Shown in pieces: positions 52,964 through 62,499 of a DNA stretch of 64,000 nucleotides (its first letter is position 1; every line of letters begins with the position of its first letter). The DNA comes from Gari tellinella. Its lineage: Eukaryota > Mollusca > Bivalvia > Cardiida > Psammobiidae. The notes beneath the pieces were generated by a model. It was not told the DNA's origin and did not search any database. It saw nothing but the letters and a program-made list of their open reading frames with translations. The DNA is taken from positions 41,255,786-41,319,785 of the forward strand of contig OV277862.1 of the NCBI GenBank assembly GCA_922989275.2. The letters run 5' to 3'. Both the position numbers and the translations under genes were made by a program.

Positions 52964-53966
52964 ATATCAGTCTTGAAAGGAAGATGGTTTGATTTTGTTT
53001 GTTAACGTCCGTTTCTGTCATCTATGGACTAATTGGATTTCCCAGTGAGAGGGGAGCAGATACAGAGAACCTAGGCGTGATGCCCTGCTCTTATTATCGA
53101 AAGAGTTCTCTGGTTCTTTTAGGTCCGCCGGTCAGTCAAGGATGACGTTGCAACTCACAAGTATCTAGGTCAGCCGAGATTGAGGCTTCGTTTTCCGAGA
53201 TCGCACCCCTTTGCAAGGATAGATTGCAGAGATAAATAAACCTTGGCCATGTTAAGATGAGTGGATAGACCTAGGTAAAGGCTAAAGGTGTATTGTAAGT
53301 ACAATTTGTATCTGGACTTAAGCACCACATATGGAACCCTAGTTACCCTACAACTGTACAGGTGGTTGTCCAACATCAAAATCCAGCCTGGGTTATCCAG
53401 ATACAAAGAAGGCCAAGGCACGGAATTATACAAAACGGAATAGCAACTAAGTGATATTGAATAGGCGAGCATCTGAGCTCTCGTGGCGGTTGGATTTTGC
53501 GAGATTATGTGTCACGTGACAACATCCTCACCTTTTGCCTCGTTGTCCGCTATTTCTGGCGTGAATTTACCGACTCGAGTGTTTTTATTGACATTTTGTA
53601 GGATTTAAACGACTTGGTGGACATTCCTATCAATTCACGGGAATACAAACCCGTGAACAATGCTTCGAAAACGCACATTTATCATATTGACTACCGATAT
53701 CTTATCTCTTATCAAGTCTCGCGAGTCTCGTATGCGCCGCACGAGATTTACGATATAGCGCGAGGTTTCGATTCCGTGACTCCGTCAGTGTATAATTCTG
53801 TGGCCAAGGTCAGGAACTTGAGTTGTATTATTGATCATCAGTGGTGTCAGAAACCATGGTGCCAACGCTGAAGCTGAAATGTCAAAAATATTAACAACAA
53901 TTTGTAAAAAAAAAACAGATATTCAATTTCAAGGCAATTAGTTGTGCAAATAAAATATCAAAATAC
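52964..53966. other. First intron next to exon 1, CpG-richer, unassigned
   Basis: About 1 kb free of the common MITEs. 53520-53880 is relatively CpG-rich (GTCTCGCGAGTCTCGTATGC) and holds an 85-codon plus-strand frame without a recognisable domain. TGGTGTCAGAAACCATGG near 53840 resembles an LTR primer site, but no LTR pair was found. Could include regulatory sequence of the gene. Confidence 0.35.
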
Positions 53967-54146
53967 CCGAATATTTTCCTCGCCAGAATGTTCAGATTCT
54001 TCCAGTCTTTTCAGGCGACCTTCGTACAAACTCTTGAATTCTCCTAGTAAATTCTGCATTTGTCCACTCTCTCCCCCAGGCCCAGTGACTCTGCCAACAC
54101 TTCTCCTCGCTCTTATCCGGCCCTCGGGGCTCAGAATATCAGCCAT
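53967..54146 (-). CDS. Coiled-coil gene, exon 1 with start codon
   Basis: 180 bp in phase 0. The ATG at 54144-54146 has strong context (A at -3, G at +4). An in-frame upstream Met exists 9 codons earlier, but its context is poorer and MADIL is a typical start. The 60 residues are MADILSPEGRIRARRSVGRV, then TGPGGESGQMQNLLGEFKSL, then YEGRLKRLEE with an acidic end. That gives an Arg-rich N terminus (10-20), a Gly-rich linker and a helix with LLGEFKSLYEGRLKRLEE. The donor is CGG|GTATTT. With exons 2-7 this makes at least 364 residues, mostly coiled coil. That suggests a centrosomal, ciliary or other scaffold role (inference only); no enzyme motif or membrane segment seen. Confidence 0.8.
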
Positions 54147-54720
54147 TTTTTGTTGAACGAAAGTCCAATGCACCAGCGAAAATATCTCACTTAATGATAA
54201 AAGTGAAAATTATACATGAAACTCCATTGTCTTACAAAAGACTCATCTTCTTTTCGAAAAAGTAAGTTGATCGCTCTAGCGGAAACACTTCACTACCGAA
54301 ATCGAAAACAACGGATAGTTTGATTGGCAAATCATTGGTTGGGTAGAAAATGTAAACCAATGAAAATCGTTGTACTTTTCTTGACATTGTTTTCATTAGA
54401 TTCCAACAGTTTGTGCAAAACTGTGAAAGGAAAAGTTTGAAAACGTTTATTTCATATCTCATTCACTCTAGCGTGAAGAAATACTATGGATATAGTTTAT
54501 TCATTTAGTATTGAACTAAAGTGAGTTGTTTTCGCCGAGGAGTTGTGTGCAGAAATCGAAAGCCGCGAAGACAAGACGAGACACGCACTCTGAAATGAAA
54601 GTGGAAGAAAATAAAGGGAACAAACTCTTACAAAATAGTTATGACATACTATATAGTTATCTCCCTTGTACCATGTCTCTTCATTTCAAGCTGAGATTGC
54701 AGTAATAAAAGTCAAACAAT
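54147..54720 (-). promoter_or_regulatory. Putative promoter and 5' UTR of the coiled-coil gene
   Basis: No MITE occupies this stretch. CCAAT pentamers occur at 54323-54327 and 54334-54338 (minus strand) and 54357-54361 (plus strand), 177-215 bases before the ATG, a clustering typical of NF-Y-type promoters. No TATA box at a clear position. The transcription start is not determined. Confidence 0.4.
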
Positions 54721-54722
54721 TA

Positions 54723-54977
54723 CAGGGCTACCATAAGTTGACATAAAAAATCCTAAGATTTCCAAATTTGCATTTTTCAAGTGCGATTTTACGACTCGTA
54801 CCTTTTCCCCTTCGCCTGTTTCTAGTTTTGTTGACACATGGCTGCTTAAAGCAGACTGAAAGTAAAACAGAATGCGCCTTAAGGCGCATTCTGCTTTACT
54901 TTCAGCCTGCTTTAAGCTACCATGTACTAGAAAAAAATCCGAAGATTTAGGAAAAATCCGGAGAAATGGCAGCCCTG
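54723..54977. mobile_element. F-family hAT-like MITE, copy 1
   Basis: 255 bp, ends CAGGGCTACCATAAGTTGAC and ATGGCAGCCCTG, with CAATTA directly repeated on both sides (6-base target duplication). TCCTAAGATTTCCAAAT and ATCCGAAGATTTAGG lie inside. The centre is a TTAA-B-type hairpin with TTAAAGCAGACTGAAAG and GCGCCTTAAGGCGC, plus B-like CCTGTTTCTAGTTTTG to its left. Confidence 0.85.
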
Positions 54978-55005
54978 CAATTAGATCTAGATCTACATAC
55001 AATGT

Positions 55006-55140
55006 ATTAACCCATTCACTCCTGAAATTAAAGTGGACACTTCCAGTTTTTGCAAATCTTCGACAATTTATGGTTGTTTTCTACGATGTATTGCACAATT
55101 ATCTACAAACAGTGCACAGACCCTAATCAGATAATCATAA
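55006..55140 (+). mobile_element. TTAA-A1-like fragment
   Basis: TTAACCCATTCACTCCTGAAA and TGGACACTTCCAGTTTTTGC match A1 left halves. The hairpin breaks off at CAGACCCTAATCAGATAATC. Confidence 0.62.
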
Positions 55141-55213
55141 GTGACACTATATAGGGGGCCAATAAGTTCAGCGGACCACCCAATAGAAGATTAGCCATGA
55201 TACAGATGGTTGC

Positions 55214-55442
55214 TTAACGCTTTTCATGCTTGTTAATTATTTCGTCTGCAACAATTGTCGTCTCCTATTGTTCTAAAAATAGTTTTTTTGGTCTAAATTT
55301 CTTTTCAAAAGCAGGATCAGAGTGTCAAACAGTTTGGGTCCTGATGAAACGTCGTGTTTCGCGGCGTCTCATCTGGACCCAAACTGTTTGCAAAGATAAT
55401 GACCGTGGTAAATATATCCGACGCTAGCATTGTAAGAGTTAA
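55214..55442 (+). mobile_element. TTAA-A2 MITE, complete
   Basis: TTAACGCTTTTCATGC to TTGTAAGAGTTAA. Hairpin CAAACAGTTTGGGTCCTGAT..GTCGTGTTTCGCGGC..GGACCCAAACTGTTTGC. The GGGTCC variant is matched in both arms. Confidence 0.83.
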
Positions 55443-55520
55443 TATGTGGTTAAAATAATGCAGAAAGCTCATGTCTCGGAAGTTTTCTGCATTATTGCGC
55501 CTACATCTTGTTTAAAGCAG
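55443..55520. repeat. D-type hairpin, worn
   Basis: ATAATGCAGAAAGCTCATG pairs with GAAGTTTTCTGCATTATT. Confidence 0.6.
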
Positions 55521-55611
55521 CCCCGCTCTCCCCTATTTTCTTTTTATTGCCTATACCTTATCATCTTAATTGAATGATAGTTCAGCGAAACTTTAATGGA
55601 ACATGTAGATC

Positions 55612-55866
55612 CAGGGCTGTCATAAGTTGACATGAAAAATCCTAAGATTTCCAAATGTGCATTTTTCAAGTGCGATTTTACGAATCGTACCTTTACCCCA
55701 TCGTCTGTTCCTAGTGTTGTTGACACTTGACTACTTAAAGCAGGCTGGAAGTAAAGCAGAATGCGCCTTAAGGCACATTCAGCTTTACTTTCAGCCTGCT
55801 TTAAGCTACCATGTACTACTTAAAAATCCGAAGATTTAGGAAAAATCCGGAGAAATGGCAGCCCTG
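55612..55866. mobile_element. F-family hAT-like MITE, copy 2
   Basis: Also 255 bp, with TAGATC repeated on both sides. About 90 percent similar by eye to copy 1, including the B-type hairpin TTAAAGCAGGCTGGAAG..GCGCCTTAAGGCAC. Confidence 0.85.
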
Positions 55867-56123
55867 TAGATCTAGATCTATATAAATTAGACAACCTGTC
55901 CCAACTTTACTGTGCGGTAAGCGGGTATAAACATTGTTTGTAAACAGTATAGATCCAGTTTCAGACCGGCATCCCTCTGGTCAATATCTGCACTATTAGA
56001 TCTACTTATTATTATTTTGTAAATAAATCCCCCGAGAGGTATATCTAATGCAAATTTGTGATTATAAAAAATAGACTTGTCCATTTGGAAAGTCAGCAGT
56101 GTAAGGACAAAATACTAAATTAA
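55867..56123. other. Upstream flank, unassigned
   Basis: A worn A-type arm (GTAAACAGTATAGATCCAG) lies at about 55939-55958. Nothing else. Confidence 0.4.
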
Positions 56124-56347
56124 TTAACCCATCTGTGCCCACGATCCCATATATGGGACATAGGCAAACAGTGTAGACTCTGATCAGACGCCGCATTATG
56201 CGGCGTCTGATCAGAGTCTACACTGTTTGCTGATAGGAATTTCAATATAAAATGAAAATGAAAATTTTGACCAGGCATCCCTTTGATAAAAAATTGACTA
56301 ATCCAATATATAAATATGAAAGAATCCACTGGGCGCAAGTGGGTTAT
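56124..56347 (+). mobile_element. TTAA-A type MITE with perfect hairpin
   Basis: TTAACCCATCTGTGCCC to CGCAAGTGGGTTA. The hairpin 56164-56230 has CAAACAGTGTAGACTCTGAT, then GACGCCGCATTATGCGGCGTC, and exact complement arms. It is a hybrid: A1/A3-style outer arm with A2-style inner stem. Confidence 0.82.
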
Positions 56348-56361
56348 TGTAAAAGTGAACT

Positions 56362-56655
56362 AACCCTTCACTGCCATGGCGTCACTAACATTTAAACAAT
56401 TGTCGTCTGCTTTTATTTCGTAAAGTCAAATTCGAGGTATTTTGACTTAAGAAATATTGAAATTAGCGTCAAACAGTTTGGGTCCTTTTCACCAATCTAT
56501 ATATCAATACCGGTGTTTGTAATCAGTGTCTGCTTACAGTAAGATTTACAACATTTTAACTAACGAGTGTCAAACAGCATTATACGGCGTCTGACCAGGG
56601 TCCAAACTGTTTGCAAAGTAGCACTTTGGCGTTTATAGCTATAAGAGTAAGTTGC
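56362..56655 (+). mobile_element. TTAA-A2 MITE with an insertion between its arms
   Basis: TTCACTGCCATGGCGTCAC, GTCAAACAGTTTGGGTCC, then about 100 foreign bases (56489-56570), then GTGTCAAACAGCATTATACG and CAGGGTCCAAACTGTTTGC. Confidence 0.65.
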
Positions 56656-56761
56656 ATTAACGTTTTATAGATATGTTATGATGGAGATGAAGCAGATAAC
56701 CAGGATGTGATAGTTGACTGCAAAATTAACTTTTTCACTGCCAAGTTTTATCGTCTGCTGT

Positions 56762-56972
56762 AACCCTCTTACCGCCAAAATATCGTCTGCACTTGTAGTG
56801 TCGTCTGCAGCATTTTTATGTCAACTTTTCAGGGCTGTTTAGACTGACGAAATGTCGATACGAGTGTCAAACAGTTTGGATCCTGATCAGACGACGCGTT
56901 ACGCGGCGTCTGATCAGGATCCAAACTGTTTGCAAAGTTACCTTTTAGCGCCATTGGCAGAGAAAGAGTTAA
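56762..56972 (+). mobile_element. TTAA-A2 MITE, complete
   Basis: TAACCCTCTTACCGCC to GAGAAAGAGTTAA. Hairpin GTTTGGATCCTGATCAGACG..CGTTACG..CGTCTGATCAGGATCCAAAC, one mismatch in the stem. Confidence 0.83.
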
Positions 56973-57637
56973 AAGATCATATCTGATTATTTAAATTTTA
57001 ATGTATATAGAATACTCAGATATGATCTATATTTAGTATACTCATTTGCAGCCAACAACCACACCCTAGTTATCTTCTTCATTTTTTTTTAGCCAATCCT
57101 CCATCAAAACATATGAGCCGTGGAATGACAAAATCTGCCTTATTGCAATACCACACTGTACAGATCAAGCAACGTTGGAATCACAGGCTCTGCATCTGAG
57201 TTTGATCTACACTGTCAAATACGGTATATCATACATATATATAAACTGCTTTTAAATAAGAGCAGACCCAGGCCAGTCGCCGCGTCTTAGACACGGCGTC
57301 TGGCATTGATCTACACTGTTTGCTATCCAATAAGGCAGGTTTTGCCATGGCATGGCTCAATTATATATAATAAATTAATACAATCTATAGCTATAAACGC
57401 CAAAGTTCGACTTTGCACTTTTAGCCCATTTTATGTTACCTGAATAACATTACGTCACATAATGTGTTAATTTGCTGTCAAAACCTGATTTTCAGTCACT
57501 ATGACGAAATGGCTGAATAGTAGTGATAAAAACAACAACAGAATAACACATGTTGCAATTTGGAGCAGGTTGAGGAGTTTTCTGTCTTATTTTCATCCTC
57601 TATTAAGCAAATATATACCTTAAGTAGGAGAGATAGA
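56973..57637. other. Upstream flank with one A-type and one D-type hairpin relic
   Basis: 57255-57325: AGCAGACCCAGGCCAGTCGC, a GCGTCTTAGACACGGC loop and GATCTACACTGTTTGC. 57560-57612: D-type arm remnant. The rest is unassigned. Confidence 0.55.
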
Positions 57638-57893
57638 TTAACCCTTCACCCCATAGCCTATCTCTTGTCTAGTTTTGAAGACAGGTGACCCATAAAAGCA
57701 GATTGAACGTAAAAGCAGAATGGGCCTTAATGCACACCCTGATTTACTTTCAGCATGTTTTAGCAACACTCTGCTAGGATATAGAAAATATTTATCATGC
57801 TATATTCATGACTGTATAAATTGGAAATATTTTCTTCAGTGGAAGAATAAATTAAAGACGTAAAAAGGGGGTATTTATGGAGTTATGGGTTAA
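57638..57893 (-). mobile_element. TTAA-B- MITE, worn hairpin
   Basis: TTAACCCTTCACCCCATAGC to GGAGTTATGGGTTAA. Arms AAAAGCAGATTGAACG and TTTCAGCATGTTTTAG are partly mispaired. Confidence 0.76.
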
Positions 57894-57924
57894 CAACTTA
57901 ACACAAGATTAACTATTTGGTATA

Positions 57925-58291
57925 TACAGTGAGGGGAAAACATAAATTTCCGGTTTAGAGGAGTTTCCGGTTTAGATGGGTTTTAATCCACAGCTTGTTT
58001 CTAGTATGGAATATAGCTGATCACTTTAAGCAGATTGAAAGTAAAGCAAAATGCACCATAAGGCGCATTATGCTTTACTTTCAACCTGCTTTAAGCTATC
58101 ATCTGCTAGAGTATAGAAATATTCTAATGATACATATTCATGAATGTATTTTCTTCAGTGAAAGAATAAATCAAAGGCGTAACAAGGCATATTTATGGTG
58201 CAATAGATTAAAAAAAGAAGAGTTGGGAAATTGTCCGGTTTAGAGGGAATTCCGGTATTTAGAGGTTCCGGTTTGAAGGGGTTCCACTGTA
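57925..58291. mobile_element. TA-flanked pogo/mariner-like MITE split by TTAA-B-
   Basis: The right end GGGGTTCCACTGTA is the inverse of TACAGTGGAACCCC-type pogo ends; the left end is TACAGTGAGGGGAAAAC. Repeated TTCCGGTTTAGAGG blocks lie on both sides of the inserted B element. Confidence 0.75.
57983..58211 (-). mobile_element. TTAA-B- MITE nested in the pogo-like MITE
   Basis: TTAATCCACAGCTTG to GGTGCAATAGATTAA. Hairpin AAGCAGATTGAAAG..GCACCATAAGGCGC..CAACCTGCTTTAAGC. TTAA at both edges inside the host MITE. Confidence 0.78.
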
Positions 58292-58583
58292 CCTAAAGCT
58301 CAATGTATCACAGTATAAACAGTCGCGATCCTGTTTTAAACCACATTTTTGTGGCATGTTGTCTAAGTCTACACTGTATGACACTGTCATGGGCGAGACA
58401 TTATATAGGTTAGGTCATAAAATGACTTAGTGTTCTGTGAACTTATTTATGGCGATTTCTATGTAACGTACAATATACTATATATTATAAAAAAAAAGCG
58501 CTTAAAGTTCCGACTCTATTTTGGGGATGTTCTTTTATCCTGGTGATAAATACGTCGTGATAGGTGAATTTAAAGAACATTAT
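58292..58583. other. Upstream flank, unassigned
   Basis: A weak A-type relic (CAGTCGCGATCCTG..GTCTACACTGTATGAC) lies at about 58319-58383. Confidence 0.4.
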
Positions 58584-58799
58584 TACAGAAACCCCCTTCT
58601 AATAGGACCGCAAATCATTAGGCTTATTTTTGGAGTTAAAATCACGTGATCGCATAAAGCAAGACGCTAGTAAATCAGAAAGCTCATACAGGAGCTTTCT
58701 GATTTACTATCATCTTACTTTAAGCTTCAACATGTCTTTGACATAATTAATATATTCGGGTCTTATTTTAAGTGGTAGTACTGACAGAGTTTTACTGTA
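58584..58799. mobile_element. D-family pogo/mariner-like MITE
   Basis: TACAGAAACCCCCTTCTAAT and GTACTGACAGAGTTTTACTGTA are diverged inverted ends. The inner hairpin AAATCAGAAAGCTCATACAG/GGAGCTTTCTGATTTACT has a matched GATTT/AAATC variant in both arms. Confidence 0.75.
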
Positions 58800-59110
58800 C
58801 GCCTTTCATAAGTATTTTGGCCAGATTTCAGCTGATTTCAATAAGAAATTGTGATTTTGAGAACAGTATTTGATTTCTGTTTATAGAAGTTTAAAGTTCT
58901 TTTGTACGACAGATCGATATTTTGAATGACTAGTCGACATCTATTTAATACAGATGATTTAACAGGGTGCAGGGACGACTCTCTATTACGACCACATCAG
59001 TAAACATACGCTTACATTAAAGCCATCTGTTAGCTTAAAGCAGGATGGAAGTAAAGCAGAAAGCATGGAAAGGAGTTTTCTGCTTTACTTCCATCTTGCT
59101 TTACGGAGCC
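58800..59110. repeat. Flank plus D-type hairpin
   Basis: 59032-59106: TTAAAGCAGGATGGAAG..GAAAGCATGGAAAGGAGTTTTC..CTTCCATCTTGCTTTA. The GGAAG/CTTCC variant is matched in both arms. CTCTCTATTACGACCAC at about 58981 is a D-type left end. Confidence 0.7.
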
Positions 59111-59294
59111 ACGTTATTAAACACCGAACATATACCAATTCTTAACGGTGGTAAAATCTAGACGTTATTGTGTAGATTATACAGTATCAAAGTTATTTAG
59201 GGGGACTTAGATACAAACCCTATATTGAAACAACTCATATGCTGATGACGTGAGAGAAGTGTTTCGCTTTCTATTCAAATAGCTTTAAAACCCT
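59111..59294. other. Upstream flank, unassigned
   Basis: Nothing recognised. Confidence 0.4.
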
Positions 59295-59500
59295 TAACTG
59301 CCATCATGACGTCATAACCCGTCCAACACATTCATCGTAGATGCTAATATTTTTCGTCTGCGTTTACTTTGAAAATTTGGAATTGTATGCGATTTTTAGA
59401 TTGTTAAAGAAACATTGACATTTTTATCCTGATCAGTCTGATCAGGATCCAAACTATTTGCAAAAGTCAGTATTGTCGACATTGGCAGTGAAAGGGTTAA
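59295..59500 (+). mobile_element. TTAA-A2 MITE with most of the left arm missing
   Basis: TTAACTGCCATCATGACG to CAGTGAAAGGGTTAA. Only TTTTTATCCTGATCAG..CTGATCAGGATCCAAAC remains of the hairpin. Confidence 0.75.
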
Positions 59501-59862
59501 ATGAAACAATCAAGGCATGTAAAGACAGTCATGCGCGTTTTGCACTAAAAGAAGATGGTCACATTATTTTTAAGTTTCAGAGATATTTAATCAGGAATGC
59601 ACGCAACATTTACATGAACAGAATATTACTTACTACTTACTTAATCCTCTTCGCCCATGGGTGGGCGTAGGGCCGTCACCACTGTCCGCCAGTCAGAATA
59701 TTAAGATTAGAATATTTTACAATATGTTACTTATATATCATTGTATAATATTCTAACACAAAAGCAACCCAACCCAACAACATAATATATTGCAACATAT
59801 AAGCTGGCTATACTTAACGAGTTTGAGATTGGCTAGATATCTATTATAAAACATATAATCCT
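59501..59862. other. Upstream flank, unassigned
   Basis: Around 59658-59765, GTGGGCGTAGGGCCG and ACAATATG/CATTGTATAATATTC occur; nothing recognised as a gene or MITE. Confidence 0.4.
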
Positions 59863-60415
59863 TTAACCCACTACCCCTTACTAAATACGCATTTAAGTTT
59901 TACGCCTCTTATTATCTCTACATTTAAAGACATTTCCCCAGTCCTTTGATGGACCCCGCCCCACATTTGTTCTTGAAAGGGGTGAAAGTGACTTTAAAAG
60001 CATGCAGCATATGCTACACCAATCTCAGTTTACCTGGTGAGGCCTAGGCATACTCATACTCAAGAAGTTTTTCAGTGGTTACTTCTAACCAAACTATCAA
60101 ATATAAAAGTCGGGCATCACACGAGACGCTTCAATGGTTCTTTGCTATAGGTATGTGCACATGATGCATGTTTTTAGCATGGGAATTGCCTGACTAGGCG
60201 ATATCACCGAAAGTAGGCCAGGTAATGTCTTTAAGAAAATACATATAGATCTAGTACACAACATAAGAAATATGCCCTAGCATGCAAGAGGCTAACTTAA
60301 AACAGGTTAAAAGTAAGGCAGAATGCACTTTAAGGCGCATTCTGCTTTACTTTCAACCTGCTTTAAGTGGCAAACCTTCGTCAAACCTAGATAACATACT
60401 ATGGGGTAAAGGATA
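59863..60415 (+). mobile_element. TTAA-B+ MITE split by TTAA-E
   Basis: TTAACCCACTACCCCTTAC, broken at CTCTACATTAA and resuming TTAAGAAAATACATATAG, then hairpin AAAACAGGTTAAAAG..GCACTTTAAGGCGC and tail ACTATGGGGTAAAGG. Here the insertion uses the TTAA of CTTAAGAAAATAG in the left arm, not the hairpin edge. Confidence 0.78.
59924..60234 (+). mobile_element. TTAA-E MITE nested in TTAA-B
   Basis: TTAAAGACATTTCCCCAGTC to GTAATGTCTTTAA, about 310 bases, diverged from the 45 kb copy by several indels. Confidence 0.82.
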
Positions 60416-60952
60416 AAATTCCATATTGATATTTTCTAAACTTAATAACTTATTAATGGTATGACCATATCACACCAAAAGAAATGAAAACAGGGTAGGT
60501 TTGCATTTTACTGAAAAGAGACACGTACTTTCCTTTAATAAATCATATTTCAATAAAGTGTGCTTGAATTCGTAATGCAAACACTGTAGATCCAGATCAG
60601 TCACCATGAAACAGAAATTAATAAAGCATTGAATTATGTGAGCATTGTGCTTTTCAATATTGAATCAGATGACACGCCTATACGTTGTAAAAAGCAATCA
60701 TAGTATAGATCTATGATCAGATGCGCCTGTCAAGATATTTTTTAAATGAAAAAAAAACCCAACCACACACGCCAAATTATTCAAGTCAATTCATACCTGG
60801 TGAGAAAGCTATACATGGCAATTATATAAACATACATATGCATATACATATATTTCGATAGTTACAGTCAGCTACATAATATCAACTGTTCAACTCCAAT
60901 CTTTATCCAATAGGAACATTTACAAACAGTGCAGATTGAGGTGAGGCGCCGC
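60416..60952. other. Upstream flank, unassigned
   Basis: A single A-type arm (CAAACACTGTAGATCCAGAT) lies near 60579. Nothing else recognised. Confidence 0.4.
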
Positions 60953-61040
60953 TTAAGCCTGTACTCCATAGCCAGTTTCTAGTTTTGTAGACAGCTGACC
61001 ACTTAAAGCAGATTGAAAGTAAAACAGAATGCGCCTTAAG
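60953..61040 (-). mobile_element. TTAA-B- left half
   Basis: CTGTACTCCATAGCCAGTTTC through TTAAAGCAGATTGAAAG to GCGCCTTAA, where it stops at the loop's TTAA. The right half is absent. Confidence 0.7.
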
Positions 61041-61639
61041 CCGTATTAATTCATATCTATCACCCTTAGGTATTTTTTTTTATCCAGTTACCGTTTCATA
61101 GTATTGCTCCTGATAAGGTTTTCATGACAAAGGCAACATCAAGAATATAAAGTCGATCAGAACGCGAATAAACCGAAAATAAAATTTAGCAGACGACCTT
61201 TTCAAAACAGTTAGAAGATATAGAGGTCAAAGGTCATATCACTGTTACCGATATACCTATAGATATATAAGCAGGGTACCCGGATCAAACGTTCAGTAGT
61301 TTAACAGTATGCCCAGCTAGCCGCATCAGATACATTTTACTTTAGTGAAGGATTTCAAATGGACGTTTGGACAGAATAGATTCTTATTTTAAAAAAGGTA
61401 AACCAAGTTTGAAGTTTTATAAATGTGTCGAACTTCATCTTGTTTGAAGTAAAATCTTCGTCTGTCACAGTATCACCTGCTTTACATACATCGTCTGCAT
61501 TGTTTCTTCCAACTTCAGTTTCTTCTTTATGTATTTTAAAAATACAAGAAACATAAAGCATTATATCAAATGTACAAATTTTGCAGACGACAATTTAAAA
61601 GCAGACGATATTAGGACAAGGTAAGTGTTAATATTCACA
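61041..61639. repeat. Worn A2-type remnants without hairpins
   Basis: GCAGACGACCTTTTC (about 61191), TCGTCTGCATTG (about 61490) and GCAGACGACAATTT / GCAGACGATATT (about 61585-61615) are A2 body motifs. No hairpin remains. Confidence 0.5.
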
Positions 61640-61830
61640 TAAAACAAAGTCATTATTATTGTTATTATTATTATTATTGTTATTATTATTATTATTATAT
61701 ATTATTATAGCGTAAGCTATCTTTACATGAGTGCTTATTATTATTATTATATATTATTATAGCGTAAGATATCTTTACATGAGTGCTTATTATTATTATT
61801 ATTATTATATATTACTAAGCTTGACTTTTT
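61640..61830 (+). repeat. ATT microsatellite with an embedded 52 bp tandem repeat
   Basis: Long TTA/ATT runs interrupted twice by AGCGTAAG-TATCTTTACATG (61709 and 61761), giving two 52-base units. Confidence 0.85.
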
Positions 61831-62247
61831 ATTTAATTTGATTTCTTCTACAGATATACAGTATACTTGTGATTGATTACTAACATTTGAAAATGCAACG
61901 ACCTTCGATATCTCGAGCTCGTTTAAGATGATTTTTATCTGTCACATGATTTCATTAGTTGAAATTAACCCTTTCATGATCAAATTATTCGGGAAATGTT
62001 TATCCCTTCACCGCTTTTTTGTCGTCTGCTTCAATTTTGTTGTCTTCAATGTCGTTTCAAAATAAGCCAGTGTGACTGAAGACATTTCAAAACGAGTGTC
62101 AAACAATTTGGATCCTGCATGGTCAGACGCCGCTGTTTGCCAAACTGTTGGCACTTTCCAGCGTCATTGAGAGTGAAAAATACCCATATCTGAAAGTTAA
62201 AATGTGGCCAAGCCACATGGTGACTTTGAATTACGTGCAGATTCTAT
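61831..62247. repeat. Pogo-like fragments and a worn TTAA-A2
   Basis: 61895-61925: ACCTTCGATATCTCGAGC, the inner end of the MITE type at 12911-13108. 62000-62180: A2 with CAAACAATTTGGATCCTGC. 62171-62240: AAAGTTAAAATGTGGCCAAG, the centre of the 12911 type. Confidence 0.6.
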
Positions 62248-62499
62248 TTAACCCTTTACCTGATAGCCTGTTTCTAGTATTGAAGATATGTGACTACTTA
62301 AAGCAGGTTGAAAGTAAAGCAGAATGCGCCCTAAGGCGCATTCTGCTTTACTTGCAGCCTGCTTTAAGCTATTAACTGCTAGAATAAGGAAAGTATTAAA
62401 TATGACACATATTCATTACGGTATAATTTGGAACTATTTTCTTCAGCGGATGAATAAAATGAATGTGCTAAAAGTCGCTTCTATAAGGGAAAGGGTTAA
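62248..62499 (-). mobile_element. TTAA-B2- MITE, complete
   Basis: TTAACCCTTTACCTGATAGC to AGGGAAAGGGTTAA. Hairpin GCGCCCTAAGGCGC. Nearly the reverse complement of 22945-23197. Confidence 0.86.

Noticed and set aside
53614..53871. 85-codon plus-strand frame near exon 1
   Set aside because: CpG-richer sequence explains the open frame. No domain, and it is antisense to the first intron; kept only as an unassigned stretch.
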